DNA of 64,000 nt, from positions 1-64,000 of the forward strand of contig JABLXL010000014.1 of the NCBI GenBank assembly GCA_013178005.1, read 5' to 3'. This document shows positions 24,085 to 32,944 of the stretch, one piece after another; positions within the stretch are counted from its first letter, which is position 1; each line of letters opens with the position of its first letter. Below the pieces are notes generated by a model that saw nothing but the letters and a program-made list of their open reading frames with translations, made no database searches and was not told where the DNA came from. Both the position numbers and the translations under genes were made by a program. This DNA comes from Actinomycetota bacterium. Its GTDB lineage: Bacteria > Actinomycetota > Geothermincolia > Geothermincolales > RBG-13-55-18.

Positions 24085-26106
24085 GTGGAGGAGATGAGGT
24101 CGTTGCTTAAGAAACTGCTCACGCCGCTCAAGGTGCACAACCTGGAACTGAGGAACCGTATCGTGATGACCGCCATGCACCTCAACTTCACCCCCGATGG
24201 AAAGGTGAACGACCGTATCGTCGCCTTCTACGAGGAAAGGGCTCGGGGGGGCACTGGTCTCATCATCGTGGGCGGAAGCATCATCGACGATTACGCCGGC
24301 GCCTACTGGCTGCTGGACATGCGCGACGACTCGTGCATAGAGGGACACTCCATCCTGGCAGACGCCATCAAGCGGCATGGCGCGGCGGCGGCCTGCCAGC
24401 TGTACCATGCTGGTAGATATTCTCATTCTATGACCATGGAAGGAAAACAGGCGGTGGCGCCGTCTCCGGTGCGCTCGCGCTTCACCAACGAGGAGCCGCG
24501 CGAGATGACCCTGGAGGACATCAAGCGCACCATCCAGGCCTACGCGGACGCGGCGTTGAGGGTAAAGAAAGCCGGGTACGACATGGTGGAGGTGCTGGCC
24601 TGCACGGGCTACCTCATCTGCCAGTTCCTGTCGCCGGTCACCAACCTGCGCACGGACGAGTACGGGGGGTCCTGGGAAAACCGCATGCGCTTCGGCCTTG
24701 AGGTGGCGGACGCGGTGCGCGAGGCGGTGGGGCCGGACTTCACCGTGGGATTCCGCATCGCAGGCCACGATTACATCGAGGGGGGCAACACCAACCGGGA
24801 ATGGGCTCTCTTCGCAGCCGAGCTCGAGAAGCACGGCGTCGACCTCATAAACGTCACCGGCGGATGGCACGAGACCAGGGTGCCGCAGTTGCCGATGTCC
24901 GTGCCCCGCGCCGGGCTGGCCTATCTCGCGGCGGGCGTGAAGCAGAGCGTGGGCATTCCTGTCATCGCCTCCAACCGCATCAACGACGTCTTCGTGGCCG
25001 ACGAGATCCTGCGCATGGGAATGGCGGACCTGGTGGCCATGGCGCGCGGGCTCATCGCCGACCCCGAGATAGCCGTCAAAGCGGCGGAGGGAAGGTACGA
25101 GGAGATAACCCATTGCATAGGGTGCAACCAGGGCTGCTTCGACCACGTCTTCTACCTGCAGCCGGTGACCTGCATGCTGAACCCCCGGGCGGGGCGCGAG
25201 CTGGAATACAAGGTGGAACGGGCAAAAACCCAAAAACGCGTGGCGGTGGTGGGGGGAGGTCCTGCCGGCATGAAGGCCGCCCTCACGGCGGCACAGCGAG
25301 GCCACGACGTCACCCTGTTCGAGAAGAGCGACGTGCTGGGTGGCCAGCTCAACCTCGCGGCCGTGCCGCCGGGACGCGAGGAGTTCTGGACCGCGGTGGA
25401 AGACCTGGACGTCCAGCTCGACAACGCGGGGGTCGAGCTCCGGCTGGAGACTGAGGCCACGGCGGAGATGCTCAAGCGGGAGGGTTTCGACGCGGTGGTG
25501 GTTGCCACCGGGGCGCGCCAGGCCGTACCCCCCATCCCGGGCATCGACGGTCCCAACGTGGTCATGGCCTGGGACGTGCTGGAGGGCAAGGAGGACCCCG
25601 AGGGAAAGAACATCGTAATCATCGGGGGCGGGGCAGTGGGGTCGGAGACCGCCATGTACGTGGCCAGCATCGGCACCATCTCCGGGGACACCCTGTTCTA
25701 CCTCTTCATGAACAACGGCGAGGATATCGAGACGTTGCGCGAGCTTTGCAGCCGCGGCATCAAGAAGGTCACGGTCATAGAGATGCTGGACAAGGTATGC
25801 CGCGACGTGGGGATCTCCACACGCTGGACCATCCTGCAGGACATGCGCAACCTGGGGATCGAGATCCGCAGGAAGGCGGTGGCCAAACGCATAGAGGCAG
25901 GAAAGGTCGTCGTGGACGTGGACGGCCGCGAGGAGGAGATCCCGGCGGACACGGTGATCATAGCCGCCGGCTCCTGTCCCGCGGGCGAGCTCTACGAGGA
26001 GCTCAAGGACTCCGGCATGGAGGTCTACCTGGTGGGCGACGCCAGGGAGGCGCGCAAGGCCATCGAGGCCATCCAGGACGGCTACGAGATCGCCTTGAAG
26101 ATCTAG
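24085..26106 (+). CDS. FMN/FAD/4Fe-4S oxidoreductase, 2,4-dienoyl-CoA reductase-like
   Basis: A 673-residue Old Yellow Enzyme-type fusion of the FadH/trimethylamine dehydrogenase architecture. Residues 1-340 form the FMN TIM barrel (LKVHNLELRNRIVMTAMHLN at the start). The cluster motif CIGCNQGC with a fourth Cys in VTCMLNP starts near residue 344. A FAD/NAD(P)H domain follows, with VAVVGGGPAGMKAALTAA and a second dinucleotide motif IVIIGGGAVGSE. Such enzymes reduce activated C=C bonds, often of enoyl-CoAs. GTG 24085 and ATG 24094 are both possible starts. Its 3' end is included in the duplicated junction at 26081-26303. Confidence 0.9.
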   Translation: MEEMRSLLKKLLTPLKVHNLELRNRIVMTAMHLNFTPDGKVNDRIVAFYEERARGGTGLIIVGGSIIDDYAGAYWLLDMRDDSCIEGHSILADAIKRHGAAAACQLYHAGRYSHSMTMEGKQAVAPSPVRSRFTNEEPREMTLEDIKRTIQAYADAALRVKKAGYDMVEVLACTGYLICQFLSPVTNLRTDEYGGSWENRMRFGLEVADAVREAVGPDFTVGFRIAGHDYIEGGNTNREWALFAAELEKHGVDLINVTGGWHETRVPQLPMSVPRAGLAYLAAGVKQSVGIPVIASNRINDVFVADEILRMGMADLVAMARGLIADPEIAVKAAEGRYEEITHCIGCNQGCFDHVFYLQPVTCMLNPRAGRELEYKVERAKTQKRVAVVGGGPAGMKAALTAAQRGHDVTLFEKSDVLGGQLNLAAVPPGREEFWTAVEDLDVQLDNAGVELRLETEATAEMLKREGFDAVVVATGARQAVPPIPGIDGPNVVMAWDVLEGKEDPEGKNIVIIGGGAVGSETAMYVASIGTISGDTLFYLFMNNGEDIETLRELCSRGIKKVTVIEMLDKVCRDVGISTRWTILQDMRNLGIEIRRKAVAKRIEAGKVVVDVDGREEEIPADTVIIAAGSCPAGELYEELKDSGMEVYLVGDAREARKAIEAIQDGYEIALKI

Positions 26107-26326
26107 CCCGGGTATTTGCCGAGGGTCTCTCGCGCGCGGCGCATGCAATTGGAAACAATACCGCTTTCCTACGTGGATGGCTTCTGCATAAAAGCCTCGC
26201 GGGCGCGGCGCACGAGATCGGAGATGATGGCGTCCGTCCTGCTACGAGTCCGCCTTCGAGGTCTAGCCCGGGTATTTGTCGAGGGTCTCGCGGGCGCGGC
26301 GCACGAGATCGGAGATGATGGCGTCC
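26081..26326. repeat. Duplicated convergent gene junction
   Basis: Positions 26081-26143 and 26241-26303 match at 55 of 63 bases. Both contain the end of the rightward reductase gene (GYEIALKI stop versus CYESAFEV stop) and the end of the leftward REC-HisKA gene (RRARETLGKYPG versus RRARETLDKYPG). A second block, 26196-26235, is identical over 40 bases to 26287-26326 inside the REC-HisKA gene and leads into another tail. The intact REC-HisKA gene uses the right-hand copies; the intact reductase uses the left-hand copy. Confidence 0.9.
26170..26235 (-). pseudogene. Alternative tail of the REC-HisKA gene (orphan copy)
   Basis: On the minus strand the 40-base block encodes DAIISDLVRRARE exactly as in the intact gene, then continues AFMQKPST and TAG instead of TLDKYPG and TAG. 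It keeps the reading frame and its own stop. No start site is visible. Confidence 0.7.
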
Positions 26327-27012
26327 ATCTTGAAGCCGTGCTCCACCACCGTTTCGAGCATGGCCTTCTGCTGCTCGTTTAGAGGGCCAGCCTTCTCCTT
26401 TGCCACCGTGCCGGCATAGGAGATGATCACCGTGAGCGGCGTGCGCAGGTCGTGGGACATGACGGATCGGATTCCCTCGAGGGTCGTCAGCGCTTCTTCA
26501 AGGTCGGCCTTGGTCTCCGGTAGGGAGGGTTTTTCTTCGTCCGTCCTGGAATCCCCGTCCTTCTCCGGCGTCTCCAGCCGCTCCCCGGCACCGCCATAGG
26601 CGATGAACTCCCGCACCTGTAAAGGGAACGCATCGGGGTCCACCGGCTTCTTGACAAACCCGTCGAAAAGCGCCAGTACCTCGGACCTTTCCTCCTCCCT
26701 GATGGAGGCGCTGAGTGCCACCACGGGCACACCCTGGAGGCCAGACACCTTTCGGAGGTCCTCCACCACCATACTCCCCGCCCTGCCGGGCATGTGCAGG
26801 TCGAGGAGGATGAGGTCGGGAAGACGCTTGCGGGCAATCTCCGCCGCGGCGTCCGCGTTTCCCGTGGTTATGACCTCAAACCCCTCGGCTTCCAGCAAGC
26901 CGCGCACTATCTCGCGCTCCACGCCGCTGTCGTCGATATAGAGTACGAGTCCGTTCTCCATGCCATCCATGATATCACCGTAAATATCATCGGGCTCGCC
27001 GTCTTCAAGCAT
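26263..27012 (-). CDS. REC-HisKA two-domain protein lacking an ATPase domain
   Basis: A 249-residue signalling protein. A receiver domain covers about residues 20-140, with acidic DD near residue 26, phospho-acceptor Asp in LILLDLHMPG, Thr/Ser in VALSAS and Lys in FVKKPVD. An acidic linker leads to a histidine phosphotransfer (DHp/HisKA) helix pair with the H-box MSHDLRTPLTVIISYAG. The protein then stops: the HATPase_c domain expected of a kinase is missing. It could be a phosphotransfer protein or a truncated hybrid kinase. The start is uncertain; an ATG at 26970 has a better upstream site (GGTGAT) than the one at 27012. Its 3' end has two variant copies downstream. Confidence 0.82.
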   Translation of the reverse strand: MLEDGEPDDIYGDIMDGMENGLVLYIDDSGVEREIVRGLLEAEGFEVITTGNADAAAEIARKRLPDLILLDLHMPGRAGSMVVEDLRKVSGLQGVPVVALSASIREEERSEVLALFDGFVKKPVDPDAFPLQVREFIAYGGAGERLETPEKDGDSRTDEEKPSLPETKADLEEALTTLEGIRSVMSHDLRTPLTVIISYAGTVAKEKAGPLNEQQKAMLETVVEHGFKMDAIISDLVRRARETLDKYPG

Positions 27013-27650
27013 AAGGGATAAGATCGATAAACGTTTAGTGTTTTGCCCCGCTAAGAGACCCTGGTCGTGTCTTAATTTTTTTGTTCCGTGGAGAAGGTGC
27101 GCGTCCGGCTGGCGATGAGGTGAATAAGAATGAAGGCACGAACTTCATCCCGGTTCCGCTGGTATCCAGCTGAGCAAAAGGACTAATCGGTGGGCGATGA
27201 CCCCCGTTTTCGGAGAGTCGATGTGGGGCAAGGTTGCAGGCGGGGCATCGCGGATGATGACCGGGTTCCTTTCGCGCGCCGGAGCGGTTGCATTATAATT
27301 CACCCCGGAAGCGGCTCTGCGGGATAATCCTCGGAAGGAGCCGAGGGGAGCGGAGGAGGCCGATTCTAGAGCGGGCTTCCGCCGGGATGAGGATATGCGG
27401 TATCACCCGGATTTCTACCATGAGGCGGAAAGGGCCGATCCGAGAACGGGCCTTCGCCCCCATGGCGTGGACGGAAACCGCGCCGGCGTAACGTGCGGCC
27501 TGGAGGAGACCATCGACCCCACGTCGTGACTTAAGCCCAAGCGAGAAACGGCGGGAGATGCGGAAAAGGGATCGGTATTAAAACGGGATGTCGTGACCAG
27601 GGAGAGGCCGGACCCTGGCGCCGGCGGTAAACGACCTGGGTGAGGGAGAG
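27013..27650. other. Intergenic region with a decayed repeat, no supported gene
   Basis: About 640 bases between the divergent REC-HisKA and MBL genes. Short frames are present, but none has protein character. A degenerate repeat lies near 27358-27390 and 27433-27466 (shared GGCCGAT..GAG..CGGG..TTCGCC elements). Promoters for both flanking genes must be here, but none is clear. Confidence 0.4.
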
Positions 27651-28289
27651 GTGTCTGGATTGGATGTAGTTACCTTCAGCGATTACGGGTTCGGCAGCAA
27701 CACCTACCTGGTGGTCAACGAGGACAGCAAGGAAGCGGTGTTGGTTGACGCCGGCGTCGAGGCATCCCAGGTGCTCGGTTACCTGGATGAGCATGGCCTG
27801 GAGCTCAAGGCCATACTGCTCACCCACGGACACCCCGACCACCTGTTGAGCCTTAAGGAGATCGCGGACGCCACCGGCGCTCCCTCCTACATGCACGAAG
27901 AAGACGCGAGGCTGCTGGCACATATCCCGCCCATGCTCCTGCGCATGCTGGGCCTGGAGAAGCTCGAGCTCCCTGAGGAGTTCCTTCCCCTGGAAGACGG
28001 CCAGGAGCTGGAGCTGGCCGGTATCAGGTTCAAGGTGCTTCTCACCCCCGGCCATTCCGGGGGCAGCGTATGCTTCCTGACCGACGGCGTCCTCTTCGCC
28101 GGGGACCTCATCTTCCGCGGCTCCATAGGAAGGACGGACTTCCCGGGCGGCTCCATGCAGACCCTGCTGCGCTCGGTGAAGGAGAAGGTGTTCTCATTGC
28201 CCAGCGATACGCGCATACTCCCGGGGCACATGGACGCCACCGTGGTCGGCTGGGAGAAGAGGACCAACCCCTTCCTCATGGGCATCTGA
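27651..28289 (+). CDS. Metallo-beta-lactamase-fold hydrolase, glyoxalase II-like
   Basis: A 212-residue MBL-fold protein. The dinuclear metal motif is LTHGHPDH near residue 62. Further ligands are the His in TPGHSGGS, the Asp in LFAGDLIF, and the His in ILPGHM. N-terminal FGSNTYLVVNEDSKEAVLVDAG is typical of the glyoxalase II-like branch. Substrates in this branch include thioesters and persulfides; none can be assigned. GTG start at 27651. It precedes the potassium channel gene by about 100 bases and may be co-transcribed. Confidence 0.87.
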   Translation: MSGLDVVTFSDYGFGSNTYLVVNEDSKEAVLVDAGVEASQVLGYLDEHGLELKAILLTHGHPDHLLSLKEIADATGAPSYMHEEDARLLAHIPPMLLRMLGLEKLELPEEFLPLEDGQELELAGIRFKVLLTPGHSGGSVCFLTDGVLFAGDLIFRGSIGRTDFPGGSMQTLLRSVKEKVFSLPSDTRILPGHMDATVVGWEKRTNPFLMGI

Positions 28290-28387
28290 AGCGCCTTCCC
28301 TGAAGGGAAACCTGGCCTCGCCGTTTAAGTTATGTAGGTGAGGAAAGCGGCGTTAAGCCGGCCACAGACCTGAAGCGAGGGCGAAAG

Positions 28388-29404
28388 TTGCTGATCGCGG
28401 TAAAAGGCCAGGAGCGACGTATCCTGATCTCGCTCACCCTCATCATCGCCCTGCTCGCCCTCGCCCCCATCGGCTATATGCTCATCGAGGATATGAGCTA
28501 TACCGAGGCCCTTTACATGACCGTAATCACCGTTTCCACCGTCGGTTTCAAGGAGGTCAAGCCCCTCTCCACGGCGGGGATGTTCTTCACTATCGTGGTC
28601 ATCCTGGTGGGCGTGATCAACCTCTTTTTCCTCATCTCGAGCCTTATCACCTATACCTTCAAGGAGGCCTTGTGGGAGACCCTGGGGAGGAGAAGAATGG
28701 ACCTTAGGATAAGGAAGCTGGAGGGGCATTATATCGTTTGCGGATTCGGGCGCGTGGGCGAGGTGGTATGCGATACCCTGGCCGAATACGGAGCCGATTT
28801 CGTGGTCATTGAGAGAGATCCCGGCCGTCTCTCCGAGGCCGACGAAAAAGGGTATCTCTTCCTCGAGGGCGACGCCACGGAGACGGAGACCCTTTTGCAG
28901 GCAGGGGTATTGAAAGCCAAGGGGCTGGTCTGCGCCCTGGAGGGCGACGCGGACAATCTCTTCACCACCCTCTCGGCGCGCTCCCTGAACAAGGAGATCG
29001 TCATCGTGACCCGTTGCATAAGCGCCGACTCCGTGGAAAAACTGCAATACGCGGGCGCGGACCGGGTGATCTCGCCGTACGCCATCAGCGGCAGGCGCAT
29101 GGCAAGTTACCTGCTGAGGCCGGGCGTCTTCGACTACCTGGACCTGGTCTCGCATGGGGTATCGCTGGACTATCGCCTCGAGGAGCTCCAGGTGCAATCC
29201 GGTTCGCGGCTGGACGGAAAGACCATCGGCGAGATGGACGTCAAGGCTCGCACCGGCGCCATGATCATCGCGGTGCGCAAGGAAACCGAAGGCCGCTTCG
29301 ACACCAACCCCGACAAGGACACCCGCCTCGATTCCGGAGACCTGCTCATAGCCCTGGGAACGGAAAAAGACCTCGCCGGACTGGAGGAACTCGCCATCTC
29401 CTAG
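28388..29404 (+). CDS. RCK-type potassium channel
   Basis: A 338-residue two-helix ion channel fused to regulatory domains. TM1 spans about residues 12-33, the pore filter is TVSTVGF near 48-54, and TM2 is near 62-85. A TrkA-N (RCK) Rossmann domain starts at YIVCGFGRVGEVV near residue 116, and a TrkA-C domain occupies the last 80 residues. The filter ends GF rather than the canonical GYG, so selectivity could differ. TTG start at 28388 with GCGAGGGCG upstream. Confidence 0.88.
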   Translation: MLIAVKGQERRILISLTLIIALLALAPIGYMLIEDMSYTEALYMTVITVSTVGFKEVKPLSTAGMFFTIVVILVGVINLFFLISSLITYTFKEALWETLGRRRMDLRIRKLEGHYIVCGFGRVGEVVCDTLAEYGADFVVIERDPGRLSEADEKGYLFLEGDATETETLLQAGVLKAKGLVCALEGDADNLFTTLSARSLNKEIVIVTRCISADSVEKLQYAGADRVISPYAISGRRMASYLLRPGVFDYLDLVSHGVSLDYRLEELQVQSGSRLDGKTIGEMDVKARTGAMIIAVRKETEGRFDTNPDKDTRLDSGDLLIALGTEKDLAGLEELAIS

Positions 29405-29669
29405 GGAACACCTGTGCGTACCTGCCGCCGCATACTCAACGCGACCATTGGCATTGGGATATAGCGGTTATATAGGGGCTTGTCACGATGGCGTCGCATC
29501 AGCGATAAAGCCACCCTTAAAAGGAAAGGGCGGGGGATCGGCAAAACATGTAACCCTGAAACCCTTGCCATCGGTATCGCGTCGAGGGTACCTTTCAGGT
29601 ATGCCCTCCATATAACTGGATTCTATAAACGGAGGGGGCGGGATCACCTATTTCAGAGGAGGTAAGCGG
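29405..29669. other. apgM leader region
   Basis: Intergenic. An imperfect inverted repeat GAGGGTA/TGCCCTC (29584 to about 29608) lies about 60 bases before apgM. AGGAGG precedes the apgM TTG. No gene is seen. Confidence 0.3.
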
Positions 29670-30881
29670 TTGAGCGACATTCATTTCCTCTCCGATCTGG
29701 CGGGCAAGGCCTCATCCCGGATGGTCCTTTTGGTCATGGACGGCCTGGGCGGGCTGCCCCACCCGGAAACGGGCATGACGGAACTCGAGACGGCGAGGAC
29801 CCCCAACCTTGACGCGCTGGCGGCCGAGTCAGCCTGCGGCCTGATACACGCCATCGGCCCCGGCATCACCCCGGGAAGCGGGCCCGCGCACATGGCCTTG
29901 TTCGGATACCACCCGGTGCGCTTCGAGGTCGGAAGGGGCGTCCTCTCCGCGCTGGGAGTGGGGATGGACCTGGGCCCCGACGACCTGGCGGCTCGAGTCA
30001 ACTTCTGCACCGTGGAGGACGGGGTGATAACCGACCGCCGCGCGGGCAGGATATCCACGGAGACCAACGCGCGCCTTTGCGACAAGCTGGCGTCCATCGA
30101 TATCGAGGGAATCAAAGCCGAGATAAGGCCCGAGAAAGAACACCGCGCCGCCCTGGTCTTCAACGCCCCGGGACTCTCGGACCGGGTCACGGACACCGAC
30201 CCCCAGAAAACCGGGCTCGCGCCCCTGCGCTGCGAGCCGCTGCCCGACGGAGGGGAGGCCGCTGAACGCACCGCTGCCCTGGTAAACGCCTACCTTGACC
30301 GGGCCGCCGAGGTCCTGGCGGACGAGCATCCCGCCAACATGATCCTGACGCGAGGTTTCGCGAAGCTCCCCCACATCCCCAAGATGACCGAGCTGTACGG
30401 CTTGCGGGCGGGGGCCATCGCCACCTACCCCATGTACCAGGCCGTCGCCAAGCTGGTTGGCATGGAGGTGCTGGAGACCGGGCCCTCTTTTAAGGACCAG
30501 GTGGATGCCCTGGAGCGAAACTGGGGGGATTTCGATTATTTCTTCATCCACTACAAGTACACGGACAGCCGCGGTGAGGACGGCGATTTCGCGGCCAAGG
30601 TCTCCTGCATCGAGGAAGTGGACGCGGAGCTGCCACGGATACTTGAGCTCGACCCGGACGTGCTGGTCGTAACCGGGGACCATTCCACGCCCGCCATGCT
30701 CAAGGGCCACAGCTGGCATCCCTCTCCCCTGCTGCTGCGCTCGCGCCGGGAGAGGCGCGACGGGGTTAGGTCCTTCGGCGAGACCTCCTGCCTCTCGGGG
30801 TGCCTGGGCATCTTCTCCGCCGTGGACCTTCTCCCTCTCATGCTCGCCAACGCGGGACGCCTGGAAAAGTTCGGCGCCTGA
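29670..30881 (+). CDS. apgM: 2,3-bisphosphoglycerate-independent phosphoglycerate mutase, archaeal type
   Basis: A 403-residue ApgM-family enzyme, converting 3- to 2-phosphoglycerate in glycolysis and gluconeogenesis with two metal ions. The N-terminal metal site is VMDGLGGLPHPETG and the phospho-enzyme Ser lies in TPGSGPAHMALFGY. TGDHSTPAMLKGHSWHP supplies the C-terminal metal ligands. This branch is widespread in archaea and occurs in some deep-branching bacteria. TTG start at 29670 behind AGGAGG with seven-base spacing. It converges with the formate dehydrogenase operon. Confidence 0.93.
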   Translation: MSDIHFLSDLAGKASSRMVLLVMDGLGGLPHPETGMTELETARTPNLDALAAESACGLIHAIGPGITPGSGPAHMALFGYHPVRFEVGRGVLSALGVGMDLGPDDLAARVNFCTVEDGVITDRRAGRISTETNARLCDKLASIDIEGIKAEIRPEKEHRAALVFNAPGLSDRVTDTDPQKTGLAPLRCEPLPDGGEAAERTAALVNAYLDRAAEVLADEHPANMILTRGFAKLPHIPKMTELYGLRAGAIATYPMYQAVAKLVGMEVLETGPSFKDQVDALERNWGDFDYFFIHYKYTDSRGEDGDFAAKVSCIEEVDAELPRILELDPDVLVVTGDHSTPAMLKGHSWHPSPLLLRSRRERRDGVRSFGETSCLSGCLGIFSAVDLLPLMLANAGRLEKFGA

Positions 30882-30885
30882 CCCA

Positions 30886-32943
30886 CTATTTTTCTATTCT
30901 GGCGGCGCAGACCTTGAGCTCGGGGATCTTGGACACCGGGTCGAAGGCCGAGTTGGTGAGGAGGTTGGCCGCCGCCTCCGCGAAGTGGAAGGGCATGAAG
31001 ATGACCCCTTTCCCCACTTTGTCCGTTACCTTCGCGTCCACCTCCACGACGCCGCGCCGCGAGGACACCTTAACGCGGTCGCCGTCTCTTATGCCCAGTT
31101 CTGCCGCGTCGGCGGGGTTCACCTCCACGAAGGCGCGGTCGATCTCCCGCACCAGCGAGGGGGAACGCCTGGTCATGGTCCCGGTGTGGTAGTGGAAGAG
31201 CAGGCGGCCGGTGGTGAGCGTCAGCGGGTACTCCTCGTCCGGCAACTCGGCCGGCTCGCGGAACTCGCAGGGCGTGAACCTCCCCTTCCCGATGGGGAAG
31301 CTCTCGGCGTGCAGTATGGGCGTCCCGGGGTGGTCCTCCGCGGGGCACGGCCACTGCAATCCCCGCGTGCCCAGGCGCGCGTAGGTGATGCCCGCATACG
31401 ACGGGGTGACCTTGCGGATCTCCTCGAAGACCTCCTCGGGGGAGAGGAAATTGAACCCCGAAGCGCCCATCTTCCGGGCGACGGCGCACACGATCTCCCA
31501 GTCGGGCTTGGCCTCCCCCACCGGCTCAATGGCCTTGCGGACGCGTTGCACCCGGCGCTCGGTATTGGTTATGGTGCCGTCCTTCTCCGCGAAGGAGGCC
31601 GCGGGGAGTGCCACGTGGGCGTAGCGCAGCGTCTCGTTGTCCATGATGTCCGCCACCGCCAGGAAGTCCAGCTTCTCCAGGGCCTGGCGCACGTGGTTGA
31701 TGTCCGGGTCGGAGACCATGGGGTTCTCCCCCATGATGAAGAGGGCGCGCAGCTCTCCCTCCGCCGCCTTCTCCGTCATCTCGGTTATGGTAAGTCCCAC
31801 CTTCCTGGAAAGGCCTTCCACACCCCATGCGGCCTCGAACTTGGCCGCCGCCTCCTCCGAGTCCACGCGCTGGTAGCCGGTGAACACGTTGGGCAGGCCG
31901 CCCATGTCGCAGGCCCCCTGCACGTTGTTCTGGCCGCGCAAGGGGTTCACGCCGGTGCCGGGCCTGCCGACGTTGCCGGTGAGCATGGCCAGGTTGGCCA
32001 GGGCGAGGACGTTGTCGGTGCCGGTGGTATGCTGGGTTATGCCCATGCAGTAGACGATGGAGGCGCGATCGGCCCCGGCGTAGAGGCGGGCCGCCGCCAC
32101 CAGGTCCTGGGCGGGAATGCCGGAGATCTCCTCGACCTTTGCCGGCGTGTATTCCGCCACCGCCTTCTTGAGCTCTTCGAACCCCTCGGTGCGGGAGGCG
32201 ATGAAGTCCCTGTCCTCAAGGCCCTCTGAGATGATCACGTTGGCGAGGCCGTTGAGGTAGGCCACCTCGCTCCCCGGGCGCGGGCGCAGGAAGACCTCGG
32301 CGAAGCTCGAGAGGTGTATGGTGCGGGGATCGATGACGATGAGCTTCGCCCCCTTGCGCACGGCCGCCAGGATCCTCTCCCCGATGATGGGGTGCTGCTC
32401 GGTGGTGTTGGAGCCCACCACCAGGATGACCTCGGCGTCCTCCAGCTCGCCGATGGAGTTGGTCATGGCCCCGCTGCCGAAAGCTGTCGCCAGACCGGCG
32501 ACGGTGGGGCTGTGTCATAAACGGGCGCAGTGGTCGACGTTGTTGGTGCCGACCACCGCGCGGGCCAGCTTCTGCAGCAGGTAGTTCTCCTCGTTGGTGC
32601 ATCGGGCGGAGGCGAAAAAGCCCACGGCGTCCGGCCCGTGCTCCTTCGCCACCCTGGAAAGGCCTTCCGCCACCGCCGCCAGGGCGGTGTCCCAGTCCGT
32701 CTCCTTGAGCTCGCCGCCGGAGCGCACCAAGGGCGCGGTCAAGCGGCGCTCGCTGTGCACGAACTCGTGCACTGCCCACCCCTTGACGCAAAGCGCGCCC
32801 CACGAGACCGGGTGGTCTTTCTGGGGCAGGGTGCCGGTCACGCGTCCGTCCATCACCTCGAGGAGGACGCCGCACCCCGTACCGCAGTACACGCAGGTCG
32901 AGGGGACGAGCCGGTAGCTGAGTTCTTTTCCGTTATCGACCAT
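30886..32943 (-). CDS. fdhA: Selenocysteine formate dehydrogenase catalytic subunit FdhA
   Basis: A 685-residue molybdopterin oxidoreductase interrupted only by TGA at 32515-32517, codon 143, in the context HCARL-TGA-HSPTVAG. That is exactly the position of the Mo/W-ligating Cys or Sec of formate dehydrogenases, and a SECIS-like hairpin follows, so TGA is read as Sec. The N-terminal cluster is CVYCGTGC plus later Cys. MGITQHTTGTDNV, GRPGTGVNPLRGQNNVQGACDMG and the C-terminal dinucleotide-binding domain are typical. It oxidises formate (or reduces CO2) within the Hdr-like complex. ATG at 32943 lies one base after the upstream gene stop. No Sec-insertion genes are in the window. Confidence 0.93.
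32486..32517 (-). promoter_or_regulatory. SECIS-like element in fdhA
   Basis: Twelve bases after the UGA, the mRNA can form stem GUCGCC/GGCGAC around the loop GGUCU (32486-32502 in genome coordinates). The Escherichia coli fdhF SECIS has the same apical GGUCU and similar spacing from UGA. This supports co-translational selenocysteine insertion by SelB. Confidence 0.85.
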
Positions 32944-32944
32944 G

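Noticed and set aside
24037-26148. A 703-codon minus-strand frame antisense to the reductase gene
   Set aside because: The opposite strand encodes a full FMN/FAD enzyme with clear motifs; the antisense frame is a GC-skew artefact.
32515-32517. Internal stop codon making fdhA a pseudogene
   Set aside because: The TGA sits at the catalytic Cys/Sec position and a SECIS-like hairpin with GGUCU loop follows, so selenocysteine explains it better.
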